Shown here in pieces: positions 47,545-60,854 of a DNA stretch of 64,000 nt. The notes below the pieces were generated by a model. That model was given only the letters and a program-made list of their open reading frames with translations. It was not told where the DNA came from and searched no databases. Source of the DNA: Xenopus tropicalis (Eukaryota > Chordata > Amphibia > Anura > Pipidae); NCBI RefSeq assembly GCF_000004195.4, contig NC_030683.2:65832764-65896763 (forward strand), in the 5' to 3' direction. The position numbers and the translations under genes were made by a program. The number at the start of each line of letters is the position of its first letter. Positions within the stretch are counted from its first letter, which is position 1.

Positions 47545-48976
47545 GAAGTTTGAGAACAAACTTCATGTTGGTTTGAAAACCGTGATGTCACTGAATGAAA
47601 TCTTATTGGTTGTTGGCACGGCCCACTATTTCTAACCTTGGACCACAGTCATATAGTAAAAACCACTGTGCAAAGTTTGGGGACCCTGGTTTTAATAGTG
47701 TCTGAATGGCAGCAATTTAAATTTCCCCACTGAAAGTCAACGAGTGACATCTGATTGGCGGTTGGTGGCTCCATCTACTTCTTCTAACCTGGAACTGCAG
47801 TTACCAAGTGACTAACTATGCAAAGTTTAGGGACCCTGGGATTAATAGTTAAAGAACGGCCGCAGTTTAAATTTAAACCAATAAAAGTCAATAGGTAAAT
47901 TGTGATCGGTGGTTGGTGGGTGTGCCCACTTTTTCTAACCTTGAGTCGAAGTCACCCAGTGACAAACTGTGGGCACCCTGGCATAAATAGTGTGAGAATG
48001 ACAGCATTTTATATTTAAACCAATAAAATTCAATGGATGAAATCTGATTGGCTGTTAGTGGCCCAACCCACTTTTTCTATTTTTGAACTGCAGTCGCCCA
48101 GTGACCAACTTTGCAAAGTTTAGGGACATAAAAACTGTGGAACTGACAGCATTTTACACTTCACCATTGAAAGTAATCAGTTAAATGTGATTGCTTGGTG
48201 GTGGCCCCGTCCACTTTTTCTAACTTTGAACCGCAAATACCGTGAATAACTTTGGAAAGTTTAACGACCCTGGAATTAATACTTAAATAATGGCATCAGT
48301 TTAAATATAAACCAATGAAATTTAATGGGTGGAAATGGATTGGCTGTTGGTGGCTCCACCCACTTTTTCTAACCCTGAATACGTGACTGTGCAAAGTTTG
48401 TGAACCCTGACATAAATAGTGTGAGAAAGGCAGCATTTCAAATTTAAACCAAAAAAATTCAATAGGTGAAGTCTGATTGGCTGTTGGTGGCTCCATCCAC
48501 TTTTTAAAAAAATGTAGTCCCCTAGTGACCCTGGTGTTAATACTGTGAGAATAGCAGCAGGTTGCATTTCCCCATTGAAAATCAATAGGTTAAGGCTGAT
48601 TGGCTGTTGGTGGCTCCAACAAATGTTGCTGTTTCATTCAGGGTGACTCCATTATTATGTTATTCAAGTTTGGGGGGGGGGGTGGAGCTTCAAAGCTGTA
48701 AGAGTGGCAGCAGTTTGAAAATCTTCCCTGTCAAAGTCAATGAGAAAATTGGGGTGTTCGGAGCGGCGCCACAAAAATACGGGGGGCGGGATCACTTAGA
48801 AAAGCACAAGCAACCTGCTCCGCTATAGGGCGAAGATGTGTGGAGAGTTTGGGTGTTGTACCCCTAAAACTGTAGGAGGAGTAGCGTTTAGAAAATGGGG
48901 GGCGCTAAGAAGAAGAAGAAGCGGAAGAATAAGCTGAAGTCAAAGAACAGTATGTTGGGTTTTTGAACCCAACATA
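47545..48976 (+). mobile_element. Hairpin-bounded element with tandem 117-152 bp monomers (Helitron/helentron-like?)
   Basis: The left edge has the hairpin GAAGTTTGAGAACAAACTTC (47545-47564). The right edge has an 11-bp-stem hairpin TATGTTGGGTT/AACCCAACATA (48951-48976) after a GAAGAAGAAGAAGCGGAAG purine run. Between them are seven to eight diverged monomers. No coding frame. The architecture recalls non-autonomous helentrons, but the class is not proven. Confidence 0.55.
47600..48620. repeat. Tandem array of seven to eight diverged monomers
   Basis: The shared core TCTGATTGGCTGTTGGTGGC followed by CCACTTTTTCTAACCTTGAA and GCAAAGTTTGGGGACCCTGG recurs near 47631, 47783, 47934, 48076, 48219, 48368, 48501 and 48610. 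Spacing shrinks from 152 to about 117 bp. Confidence 0.9.
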
Positions 48977-49289
48977 ATTAGAATGGCATACATTTTTTAT
49001 TAAACCTAAAACCACTGAAGAACTCTCTCTATGTTGCTCATATAAACTTTGATAACAAAAGATAATTCATCATGCTCAGAAGCGTTCCTTTAGAACACAA
49101 TACATTCATAGCACACAACTAAAATGTGGATTGTTCTTGATTCAAAGAAAGCTGAAACCATTCTAAAACATTCTGCCATCAGACACAAGATTAAAACACT
49201 GTACTATAGTTTCTGGTTTTCTAAAATGACATTCTATTCTTTTCACTCTATAAACTGAGTATAAAGATGCAATCCCCCTTAAAAACAAA
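48977..49289. other. No gene seen
   Basis: Non-coding. Confidence 0.4.
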
Positions 49290-49684
49290 GGGGCACATTT
49301 ACTAATCCATGAACGTCCGAAAAGTGTCCGAATGCGTTTTTTTTGCAATGATCGGTATTTTGCGACTTTTTCGTTGCCATCACGACTTTTTCGCGAATTG
49401 TCGCGAATTTTTCGAGCGTTCAATACGAAAAAGTTGCGTCAATTCGCAAAATTCGTAACGGCTATGAAAAAGTCGCAACAATTCACGAAAGTTGTAATGG
49501 CTATGAAAAAGTTGCGACAATTCACGCAAGTCGTAACGGCTACGAAAAAGTTGCGACAATGCACGAAAAAGTCGCGACGGCAACGAAAAAATCGCAAAAA
49601 ATACGAAAAAGTCGCAAAATGTTTGTTTCCAATCCGATTTTTTCCCATTCGGGATTTGGATTCGTGGATTAGTAAATCAGCCCC
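49290..49684. mobile_element. Harbinger-like MITE, intact (copy 3 of the GTCGCGACTTTTTC family)
   Basis: The ends GGGGCACATTTACTAATCC and, complemented, GGGGCTGATTTACTAATCC are flanked by AAA on both sides. The interior is an array of AAAGTTGCGACAATTCACG-type repeats on one arm and the complement on the other. It defines the termini missing from the copies at 16835 and 27384. Confidence 0.8.
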
Positions 49685-52219
49685 AAAGGGTCTCTTTTAA
49701 AGACAAAACCATTTATAAGATTTCTATCCATAGGGCTTCATTTTGCTATTCATGTCTTTACAGATTGTTAAAGCAAGCCCAAAGCGAAGATGAGAGCAGC
49801 ATAACTAAGTACCATTGATTGATACTTCTATTCCGTCATTATTACCATCTTGCCAGTTGTGAAGAGTTTCCATTTAAAATTTCCATTTTCCACATTACTG
49901 AATTCTCCTTCAGTTAATATTTCAGGGTGGTCATTTAGGGGTAGGATACACTTGTGTTCAGCACAAGTTTATTAATATAGACTTGAGTGGAACATACATT
50001 TACCTATAATTTCCTTCATTAATCAAGGCACAAATTGTTTTTTGGTAAGCTCTGTAACCAACACATCCACTCTTTTAATGGAACAACATATTTAAGATGA
50101 CCTGATTGTTACTTTCCAAAATGTATTACAGTTCTTGTACAGTCAAAATTATTTTTGCCTTTCCTCTAACTTTTAAATCAGTGTTTTTTTATCAAGTATG
50201 AGTCATCCTAATTTATGTGGAAGGGATGTTGGAAGCATTGTTAAAATAGCTTCCTAGAAATGTAGTGCCTTCACTGAGCGAGTATGATCGCTTCTGAATC
50301 TTAGATCAACCCAAACCCTATTGCCACTTTATTTTACTGTAAGATTTATAATTAGCTTTTGGACAAGTACCGTATGTGGCATTACTATTGGTGGCATAAA
50401 ATACATATGCTGAAAATGTAGAGAACTGCTTCCATAGATATGTTGGCAGATTTATTGCACTAGTTAGTATTTGAATAATTAAAAACTCTATGATTAAGAC
50501 TTGGTCCAGTGGTGCAGACTCTCTCTGACAGTAATAGGATCTGTCCCTCTAAATTAATATGAATTAGACTGCAGCAAAAACTGATCATTAATATGTCTTT
50601 TATTATTTCACATAATGTGAAAAACATTATTTTCACTGCTATATTAATTTGCTCATTTGAAATGAAGCTTTATTCTGTCTAGTTATTAGAGAGGATTAGG
50701 TGTTAAATTTTAGCCTTGTGTTATAATGTTATTCTTGCCGTGAAACTTGTTTCAGCTTCCTGCTCATACTCATTTTTATGAGAAAACAGAGAATATTTTA
50801 GGGGGAAAAAATTCCGCAGTGGAGATAGAGACAAGTAGTATACAAAATATTAATGACACAACAAGAAAATATTAAAAATAAAAGCGTGCTATATACATTA
50901 TGGCCACTGATTAAATGTAAGCAAAATGCACAGAATAAGTTATATTCAAATGCTGTATAATGTAAAGCATCATTTAAGAGAATTTAAATTTTAATATTCT
51001 TTTCATTCTTTTTGGTGTTCATATTTCCATGTGATTTCCCTGTCCCCTCTCCAAGATGATACAAATTGCATACATTAGTAACTGACTGGCAAAATATAAC
51101 TGACTGAGGCTTGAGGTGAGTGACCTAAATGCTCATATCTCAGTGGATTACCTCAGACTGTTAAGAATTGATAACAAAGGTATTTGCTGCCTAGAGTGTC
51201 GTCTGACAATTAAAGGGGCTTAAGTGCTTCCAGCAAACACTAAGCTTTCTAGCTTCCTACCCCTAGGATGAATTTATTCAGAATGCATATAATGTCAACC
51301 TCACCTCACACCAATTGCCAAAACACTTGCAAGCAATGATGGAATTTAGTGAAGCTATCTAGGGTTTTACCTGCTATTCAGATATACTAACTGGAATATT
51401 ATGTATTATATTTCTTTCTAGAACACTTAATAACCATTTTGTAATAATTCTAAAGAGTTGTTTGTATGGATTGCCTCTTAGATTCAAAGACACAATTGCT
51501 AGAGCTCTAAGATCACCACTTAGTTCTCATGTAATAATCTTTGCGTCCAGGGTCAGGCTGTACTCTGCAACTAGCTCCAGATTTAAAAGTGTAGCACCAG
51601 CAAAGGCAACACAAGGCAGTGGCCTCCATTGTTGCCTGTGCATACTGGCACTCTCTTACTTGTCTGTCTGAAATATGTGCAAACTAGGGGACAGATAGGG
51701 GCATTAAAGCAGACCTGTATCAACATATTAGAATGCTTGTTCTGGTACAAAGCACCCTCCCTTCTGTTTACAGAATCAGATTTTCATTTTAAAGGTGCTT
51801 AAGTTACTAGAAAATACCAGACTTCATAAATTTGAAATCTATACACTTATAGGTTTGTTTAGAGTTTGTGAATTAAACGAAACTAGCATTTCGAATGCTT
51901 TCTTATTTATTAATAAGGAAAGCTTATATACCTTGAATTTTCGAGTTTAAAAACAAGAATAAAACTCAACATTGGAGTTTCTGAAACATAATTTGAATTG
52001 TGAGAGTTTTAGCACAAAAAAAAACCTCGAATCGTGAAAAACAATCAAACTGCAATGTTGATAAATCCTCCCCATAATGATACTTAATAGGTAAGTTTGG
52101 AAAACTCTGTCCCTACTACCACTACCTTGCAACCCAATGCAGGGAAGGGAAATATTATTAGGGAAAAGTATTGGACATGTGTGGTTTCCAGGGGTGAATT
52201 GTACCACCAGGCCACTGGG
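49685..52219. other. No gene seen
   Basis: AT-rich non-coding sequence with no recognised repeat. Confidence 0.5.
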
Positions 52220-52239
52220 AGGAGCTGAGCAGAAACCTC

Positions 52240-54020
52240 GATGCTGGAATCGCAGTTGATGTCTACTTGGACTTTGCTAAAGCGTTTGATACAGTACCTC
52301 ACAGAAGGTTAATGATCAAATTGAGGAATATTGGCCTAGAACATAATATTTATAATTGGATAGAGAACTGGCTGAAGGATAGAGTACAAAGAGTGGTAAA
52401 TGGAACATTTTCTAATTGGACTTGTGTGGTTAGTGGAGTACCGCAGGGGTCAGTCCTTGGTCCTTTGCTTTTTAATTTGTTTATTAATGACCTGGAGGTG
52501 GGCATAGAGAGTACTGTTTCTATATTTGCTGATGACACTAAATTGTGTAAAACTATAAGTTCCATGCAGGATGCTGCCACTTTGCAGAGCGATTTGACAA
52601 AACTGGAAAACTGGGCAGCAAACTGGAAAATGAGGTTCAATGTGGACAAGTGCAAAGTTATGCATTTTGGTAGAAATAATATAAATGCAAACTATCTACT
52701 GAATGGTAGTGTGTTGGGAGTATCCTCAATAGAGAAGGATCTAGGGCAGTGCTGTCCAACTTCTGCGGTGCCGAGGGCCGGAATTTCTCTTGCATACATG
52801 GTGGAGGGCCGCTAATGGAAGCCATTTTTGGTCACTCCCCCATTTTAAACCACACCCACTTCAAACCACACCCATTTTATCACAACGGTCGCTGCAGGGA
52901 TATCAACCATCATTCATATGTTAAAGAATTATATGATGTCATTAAGACATACCCTTAAATCCATATGCCTCCTCCCCTGTGGATAGCACAGCAACCCCCA
53001 GCATATAATTACACACCTTAGGGACCATTTAATGGCTATTTCCAACTGCTAACAAACTCACAGAACAAACCCCTGCCAGGTTCACCTCCCACAGGCAGCA
53101 TAGGGCAGACAGAGTATGGCACACACAGGCAGCACTCTGCCTGTCCTATGCTGCCTGTGTGTGCCATACTTTGCCTGTCCTATGCTGTCTGTGTGTTACA
53201 TACCCTCCCTGCCCTATACTGCCTATGTACCATACTATGCCTACCCTATGCTGCCTGAGTGTGCCATACTCTCCCTGCCCTATGCTGCCTATGTGCAATA
53301 CTCTGCCTACCCTATGCTGCCTATACACAGGCAGAATAGACCAGGCAGTACATACAATGTCTGAGGTGTGAACAGGGGAACAATGGGGGTGATTACAGCC
53401 TGAGCCTGAGGTGTGAACACTGCAGGGGGTGAACAATGCAGAGATTAAAAAGTGTGAACAACACAGGGGATTACATATTTAAACAATACAGCCTGATTAC
53501 AGCCTGAATCTGAGGTGAGAACCATGCAGGGGGCAGTTAATCACAGTACTGATAGCATTTAAAGCTAACACAAACTTAAGCCATCAAAGCAGCCAGACAG
53601 GTGGGGGGACACACAGAGGGGGGTCGAGGGCCGCATGCGGCCCGCGGGCCGCCAGTTGGACAGCCCTGATCTAGGGGTTTTTGTAGATTACAAGTTGTCT
53701 AATTTCAGGCAGTGTCATTCTGTGGCTACTAAAGCAAATAAAGTGCTGTCTTAAAAAAGGGCATTGACTCAAGGGATGAAAACATAATTTTGCCTCTTTA
53801 TAGGTCCCTGGTAAGGCCTCACCTTGAGTATGTGGTGGAGTTTTGGGCTCCAGTCCTTAAGAAGGATATTAATGATCTGGAGAGAGTGCAGAGACATGCA
53901 ACTAAACTGGTTAAGGGGATGGAAGATTTAAGCTATGAGGTTAGACTGTCGAGGTTGGGGTTGTTTTCTCTGGAAAAGAGGCGCTTGCGAGGGGACATAA
54001 TTAGGGGATGTTCTTTTTTC
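52240..54020 (+). pseudogene. LINE reverse transcriptase fragment, disrupted
   Basis: The first part shows reverse transcriptase blocks in order: DFAKAFDTVPHRRL with the first catalytic Asp, GVPQGSVLGPLLFNLFINDL, and the catalytic FADDTKL. The thumb region follows (NWAANWKMRFNVDKCKVMHF). The frame is broken at EKDLG by the hAT insertion, exactly within its 8-bp target duplication. It resumes as GVFVDYKLSNF, is frameshifted and stopped near 53753, then reads [17 protein letters not shown] and [16 protein letters not shown], the C-terminal block of CR1/L2-type ORF2, to about 54020. The protein would copy LINE RNA at a nicked target. This copy cannot do so because it lacks the endonuclease and is interrupted. 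Confidence 0.88.
52747..53668 (-). mobile_element. Non-autonomous hAT element, copy 2, inside the LINE
   Basis: Same ends as 43634-44569 but in the opposite orientation: CAGTGCTGTCCAACTTCTG at the left, AGTTGGACAGCCCTG at the right. A perfect 8-bp target duplication ATCTAGGG lies at 52739-52746 and 53669-53676. A shorter relic of the 35-bp minisatellite lies at 53095-53345. Confidence 0.93.
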
Positions 54021-54345
54021 CCATAGAGGAACGGAGCTTCCATTTGAAGCAGCATAGGTGGTTTTTCATGGTGAGGGCAGTGATATTGTGGAATGCCCTT
54101 CCTAGAGATGTGGTAATGGCAGATTCTGTTAATGCCTTTAAGAGGGGCCTGGATAAGTTTTGAACAAGCAGAATATCCAGAATATCTACAGTTAGTATTA
54201 GTGGTTGTATATATAGTTTATGTATGTGAGTGTATACATTGGTAGGTGTGGGTTGTGTGTGCTGGGTTTACTTGGATGGGTTGAACTTGATGGACTCAAG
54301 TCCCTATGTAACTATGTAACCCTATGTAACTATGTAACTGGTGGT

Positions 54346-55957
54346 TTCAGTCCTGGATACTTGGTCTGGTAAAAGGCCTTTGTAAAGGCCCCTGTTCATA
54401 ATGTGGAAACCACCAACTAGCAACTGAAAAGATATATTAATATAGTGGACAAAACTGCTTTTCTTTAATTGCAGTGGTTTCTTCTAATCAATTTAAATGA
54501 AGGTTTTCCAACTGAAGGCCATTCTACTGTATATAAGGGAGTTTTATTAAGTCTTCCAGACTTCCTGATATACATAAATGTACAACTATAACTGGTAATG
54601 AACCACTGTATGTAAAAAGCTGGAGGATACTGCCACCGACACATCAAAACCCAACATCACATAACTACAGACTGAGCTAAATGAGATGTAGCAGTAATAA
54701 TACTGATGATTGCTGATCACGTCCTAAATGATTCCCCACTAATGGTTGGTACAGCAATGGTTATGACCATGTAATGATCTACTAGCAAATTCATATTTAT
54801 ATCTAGGTACTTCCTCTGCTGGGAATGCTCGGTGCATTCTTTAGGGTAGCAGTATCCAAAAATAAGCACATGAGCTAAAAAGAGTCATGAGAGAAGAGGT
54901 GTGAAATGTTGCCACCACCACCCTGTCACCAGAGGGAACTGGAATATTTCACAAAGCTCCTATCTTACTTGACCAGGACAGGTTTCTTCACTGTGTCGCC
55001 TGCATGAGAAAGAGAACATATTTATAATGCAGTGTTGAAGTGTTAATGCCATTATGGGCCATGACATCATGTTAGGGTCTTGCAGTCAGAATAGCTATAA
55101 TGATTACAAATATGACTGAGAAGAAGCAGTGAAAAAAAAACCAAAAAGAATGTGAAAGCAGGTTTTTACAGATATGGAGATCCATACCTATGAACAAATA
55201 AATGATGTAATTGTGTATTTCAATCACCACAATATACACTGTTTATATCTAGTGACAAGAAAAGCAAATTGACATCTTAAACAAATACTCTTTATGTTGC
55301 AGTACTCACTTTATAGTAAATGTTGTGCTGATCTCTATAGTTCTTGTTATGGGGCAGCCATTGGCCATGACAATTAGCCCCTAGTAAATCCACATCTTTG
55401 TCATATTATATTTTCATTTTACTGAAAACAAATAAAAAGAGAAAGAGAAAGCAGCCAATGAAGAAATTGTATTGCTGTTTTTCACAGAAAATCTGCTCTA
55501 GCTAGCTGTGCTAGAGAAACATGTTTATGTGTCAGAGGGAAAATGATTGCTGGGTGAAAGCCAATGGTAGCCCACAGTAGCTTGAGTCAATAGACACAGC
55601 TCACTTGTTCCTAGAGAATGGGTGTCAGATGTCATTTTGATGCCAACTGCAAGAAATGACTACATTTGAACACAGAAGTTTTTTAGTGCAACTGTGGCCA
55701 ATGCTAATCAATGTGCAAGCCATTGTTCCGAGTGCATCGGCACCTGACAGATACAATTAGGCTGGGAATTCTGAGAAAAACATGGCCGCCTTTGCTTTAA
55801 GTGCACTTTGCACCCTGCTGTGGTCCTAAAAGAGTCCTACTGTCTATGTGCCTGCCTTGTTGGAAGCATGTATGTTAATGTATGTTAAACTGCTCAGGTA
55901 CTGGCATATAAGTAAAAAAAAAAAAACTACAAGGGGCAGTGGGTAAAGTAGCGTAAA
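54346..55957. other. No gene seen
   Basis: Non-coding. Confidence 0.45.
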
Positions 55958-56233
55958 GGTAGCCATACATGTTAAGATCTGCTCTTTGTCCCTGGGGCCA
56001 AACGATCAAATTACAATGATGGGCATAGAAGCCGTTTGAACAAGGACCACATTAATCGATATGGTCCCCAATCTGATGGGAAAATCAAACCTGCCAATCA
56101 ACTACTGGACAATTTTCGGCCAGATATCAATTGGGTAGGCCCATCAGGGGCCCTTTACACGGGCAGATAAGCTGCCAAATCGGTCTAAAGGGCTCAAATC
56201 TGCAGTTTAAATCTACCTGTGTATGACCACCTT
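55958..56233. mobile_element. Short inverted-repeat MITE (relative of 6656-6950)
   Basis: Left end AAAGGTAGCCATACATGTTA, right end GTGTATGACCACCTTAAAG. The interior is rich in palindromic AATCTGCAG/GGGGCC words. A lone terminus of the family is at 59243-59262. Confidence 0.65.
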
Positions 56234-59200
56234 AAAGGGGTTGTTCGCCTTAACTGTTGGTGCATTGTGAAAATTTGTGACCTGTAATGAAGAGTGAACT
56301 TGTGAATAAGAAGCGATGTGACGCCATCTATGCCACTGCCACAGGATTATCACCACTGAACAACCAATGCCCATGATTTCTTTAGATGCAAAATGGTGTA
56401 GAATTACTGACACTGACCATGAATGCTTCTGCAGCTATACTTCCTTTTCCAAAAAGTGAGTAGCTCTTCAGAAGGGGGAGACATGAAAAGAAGAGAGATG
56501 TTTGAGAAATGGTAAAAATTTTAAATGCATTGTATTTAGAAACTTTCCTCATTTTAGCCAATACAATAATTCTTTTGTAGTATTATTTATTTCATGATAG
56601 TTCTCCTTAAGCTCGCTGAAATAGAGAATACGAATCAGAGGCAGATTGACGAGATTCATTCAATGGGAGTTGGAAAATAACCTGTGGAAATAACTGCACG
56701 TGCGCACTAGATGTTAAAGGAAGGAAAGTAATTTGGGCATTTTACTGCCAATAGATTAGCCACATTAGTACCACCTAGAACGTAATGTTTATTCTGCAGA
56801 AAGGTTTTAAGTTAACAGCCCTAGAAGCTCCCTCTGTTTGTTTAAGATAGCAACTGCCCCCCCCCAGCAGAGGTCCCGTGATGAAGTGACGGTTCAGCAA
56901 AAGGATCCATTCTGAGGTGAATAATTGGCTGAACTGCAGCATTTCAATTGTCTTTTAGCTAAAAACTATCAGACTGGTCCAGATACAGTCCCTAAAGAGT
57001 GTTTCCCCAGAGTGATTGTGTGTATGAATTTACTTTACATTCACCTTGATGTTATTGTTAACAAATCTCTGAGTTGTTCTTTACATGCAATCCAATAATG
57101 CTAATTATTATGCATAAATATTTAGTGTATATGTTTATAGTACGGCATTAAAGTGCATACTGTGTATGTAGGCAGATTCCAACTGGTTATTAAACCTTGA
57201 TTTTCTATAACGAGGAACCCCTACTTGGTAGGCTGGGAATTCTGCTGCATTCCCAGGCTACCTTTGTATGTGCCTGAAAGCAACAGAAAGAGTAAAAATG
57301 CTGGAGCATGATAATGAGATTTACCCAGAGGAACCAATTTCATAATTCAAGACAGGTGGGGAAGAGAGTGAACAGAATATGAGTCACTTGCTAGCATGAA
57401 CAAACATGATATGCCTTAACTAACCAAATGTTATAAACTTGATGAAGGATGTTCAAATAAAACCATCTTCAGACTGTTTTAAAGAAATATAATTTTTTTG
57501 GATGAATGTGTTATGCTTTCAGGGGAAGCCAATTAAAATTTGTGTGGGAGCAGTAATAATGTATATTTGTAGAAGGCATCACCTGTGGTGGAGAGTGACA
57601 CTAGTGGTTAAACCTGAATGTAGAGGAGAGGATTAAATAATTGTTTAATGTTCTTCTTCTTCCCAACAATTATATACTATCAAATACAGAGTAGGAGGCA
57701 ATTCAAATGTAAAGTGCTATAATTTGCAGTTACTGCAACAGCTATGACATTTTTAACCTCTATTATATTATAAATGCATATCTTAAAGGCAGCATGAGGT
57801 TAGAGAGATATTCTCAGTGGGGGCTCCAGTGTATGGTGCCACTGACGTTGCTGGCCTTATATATACAATTTAAGAGATACTCACAACTCATCCACCTGCT
57901 TAATAAAATACAGATTTTTTTTAAGGTAAAGAAAAAGGAAAATAATGGATTGTGTGGCTGTATTAAAGTTCAGTACAAAGCAATAACAATATAAATTCTT
58001 ATTTAAATTGTATATAAATTGTTTCTAGAGATGCCAAGCTCTAGGGACATTTTAAAAATAGTAAATAGAATGCTATTAGGAATAAAAACATTATTCACTA
58101 ATGGTCCCACAACCCATTGAAAGGCTGTACTTTTTATTAAATAAATAAACTGATCTTGTACTCCTCATTAGGATTAAGGTTACATTATATAAGCAAAGGA
58201 ATACATGACAACAAAACTCGTTACAGAAAACTTAGTAAAATCTTTCTGTAATCTCCCCATTTTCCCCCGTTTCCCATTATTTTGAGGTGGAATTAATAAT
58301 AACAGCAAAATTAATTAATGCTCTATAGAAGTGGAAAAAAGCAATATTTTACATTGCATTGAGCACAGGTCATGGCTACAATGGATTTTCTTGTACCCTA
58401 TCATTTTTCCAACATGAAACATATTTTGCTAGAATCTTCCTCCCACATGCTCCTTAGGAAAAGAAATCAATGGCCACTACAGTTGTTGTTGTTGGAAAGC
58501 AGCAAAGGCAAAGAGTCAGCACGCAAGCCATTAAGTGAAATATATTTCTTATAATGGGAACTGTAAATTACATAGTGCCTTTCTCTCTCATGACCCAAAT
58601 TTCTGCTTAAAAAATAATCATGGCATTAAGCCAGTTCTTAAGCGAAGATAAAAAGAGCCATGCTTAAAAATCTTGAAATTCACAAGTAACTATATAGAAC
58701 ATCTAAGAGCGTATAAACATGATTTTTAGCTGGTTTGGCCTTTTTGAAGCTTTGTTCTTGGTAATTACCATTCGAGCAAAAGGCACATTATGGAGTTATT
58801 TTGTAAAGGGCAAAATATTAATGTTTAAATGCCATTAACATGTGGCATGCCTTCATAACTGTCAGCTAATACATAGCAACAACTAATCATTTACCATAAA
58901 ATTAGAAAAATGTACACCTCTACCTAAAATGAAATACTTGGTACAGATACAGACAGAAAATAATGGAGACAACAAAATATTTATTAATATGGTGTTGCAC
59001 AACAATTTGCTCTTATACTGGCTGTATTCTATGTGTAGCAGAAGAGTGATAAGAAGAAGCCCAATCTACCATTACCATTACAGAACTGAAAACAACCTGA
59101 AGACGTTAATGCTGAATTGTCAGATAGAGGTAGAATTCTTTTGTTTCTACCTAATACCTGATGATTGAGCTCTTAACATTAGTAGAGAAAACAAATAATC

Positions 59201-60371
59201 TTTTCTGTGACCAACGGTTGTGGGAAAGACAGTAACTGTAACGTGTATGGCCACCTTTACTGTAGTGCCAAGACCGGATATTCTGAGACAATTTGCATTT
59301 GGTCTTAAGTTTTTGATGTTTTTTTAATTATTTAGCTTTTTGTTCAGCAGCTCTCCAGTTTGGTATTTCAGCAGCTATCAGGTCGCTAGGTGCCTATTTA
59401 ACCTAGCTGCCAGGCACTGGTTTGAATGAGTGATCGGAAAATGAAAAGAAGAGTGCCTAAAAAGAAAGATACAAAATATATTTCAATACCAACTGTAGCC
59501 TCACAGAGCAATAGGTTTTTGGTTAAATCTGCCCCTTAAAGTTATCCCTTTAAAGCCAATATTGCCTGGGAGACCTGCCAGTCTATCAATTCTAAGCTTG
59601 AGCTCAGAGCTGCTCTTTCCAGCTAAACCTGTCTATCTTACACTCCCAGGGTGTATTAGTAGATAGTAGTCTGTCACATTCTATGACCTCTTTTATGAGG
59701 TCCCTGTTCCACTGTGAATACTTCCTTTAAAGGAACTGATCAGTGTAAAATAAAACTGTGTAAACAGATAGGCTATGCAAAATATCAAATGTTTATAATA
59801 TAAGTAGTTACATAAATGTAATCTACCCATGATTTTTTTATAGAAGGTATTGCACCTGGACACATCAGAATGAATGTGGTGGTTTATCAAGACAAAGAAA
59901 CCAAAATACTATAATTCAGTTAAATATCTACTTAAACTCATATTGTGCATCATTTTTACATAATTTTATTTTACCTATGGAGGTTTTATTGAAAATTTAA
60001 GTGGGTTTCTGAGGTAGCCCAGAGGAGAGCTAAACTGGCTATTACTATGCAAGGAAGTCCATGAATAAAGATACATACTGGGTGATTCCTTAGTCTTAAA
60101 TGTTGATTGGTTGATGATGTACAGGCACTGGTCAATGATATAAAAGGGTGCATTGTGGAACAGATTCTGAAAAGGGCAGAGAAGGGTTAACATTGCATTA
60201 GCGGTAAATTTTTTTAATGGCACTGGCCTTGGCTGGTGTTCTGTCAGCCATGGTTTCAATTGAAAAAGCCAGCATGCTTAAAATACGCATTGCCACTTTG
60301 TTTCTTCAAAGTTTTCAAAATTGTCATTTGAAAGAAGGGGGTCATATTCATAAAAGTACATATCAACACAG
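56234..60371. other. No gene seen; one T2 fragment
   Basis: AT-rich non-coding. 59310-59545 is an end-truncated, reversed T2-type MITE fragment (CAGCAGCTCTCCAGTTTGG, CCTCACAGAGCAATAGGTTT). The sequence at 56230-56255 (TTAAAGGGGTTGTTCGCC) is a T2 start without a recognisable partner. Confidence 0.5.
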
Positions 60372-60456
60372 AGATAGATGATAGATGATAGATAGATAGA
60401 TAGATAGATGATAGATAGATAGATAGATAGATAGATAGACAGATAGGCAGATAGAT
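60372..60456. repeat. GATA tetranucleotide microsatellite
   Basis: About 20 GATA units with scattered GATGATA, GACA and GGCA interruptions. Confidence 0.95.
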
Positions 60457-60854
60457 ATTTTCCTAACCTTATTGTTGGCTACCCTGTACTCTTCTATTTA
60501 TCTTATTTTTTTACAAACCTGGTTATAACGTTATTTCCCATGCAGCTTGATAATAATGACACCTAGTGGCCACACTAGCAAAGTTAATTTCCCTTTTTAT
60601 TTTAGTTCAGTTCTGTACTGAGGCCAGCGAACCCAGGGACACAAACACTCTTGTATTTGCACCCCCGGGCCTTAGCAAATGAGGCCTAGTGTCTTATTTA
60701 AATTGAATTCATAAAATATAAAATATAATATCTGTGCATATTCCAAAGGCAGCACATTGAACAGTCAGCACACATTGCTGCTGGTTGCATTGCTTCCATC
60801 AGCTACATTTACTCGAATTATAATGATAATTGAAACAGAACCAAGGAAATAAAG

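Larger units (their letters stand above)
52220..54345 (+). mobile_element. CR1/L2-like LINE: reverse transcriptase to 3' end, split by a hAT
   Basis: The coding part is 52240-52746 and 53677-54020, the 3' UTR follows to the tandem TATGTAACTATGTAAC tail (54300-54345), and a hAT copy occupies 52747-53668. It is 5'-truncated: the frame starts inside the reverse transcriptase at VDVYLDFAKAFDTVPH. Confidence 0.88.

Noticed and set aside
47583..48620. Possible clustered regularly spaced repeats
   Set aside because: Monomers are contiguous, over 115 bp and diverged, with no unique spacers. They are a tandem array, not CRISPR.
52240..54020. A host gene with a reverse transcriptase domain
   Set aside because: 5'-truncated, ends in the family's simple-repeat tail, and broken by a hAT and stops. 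It is an ordinary dead LINE.
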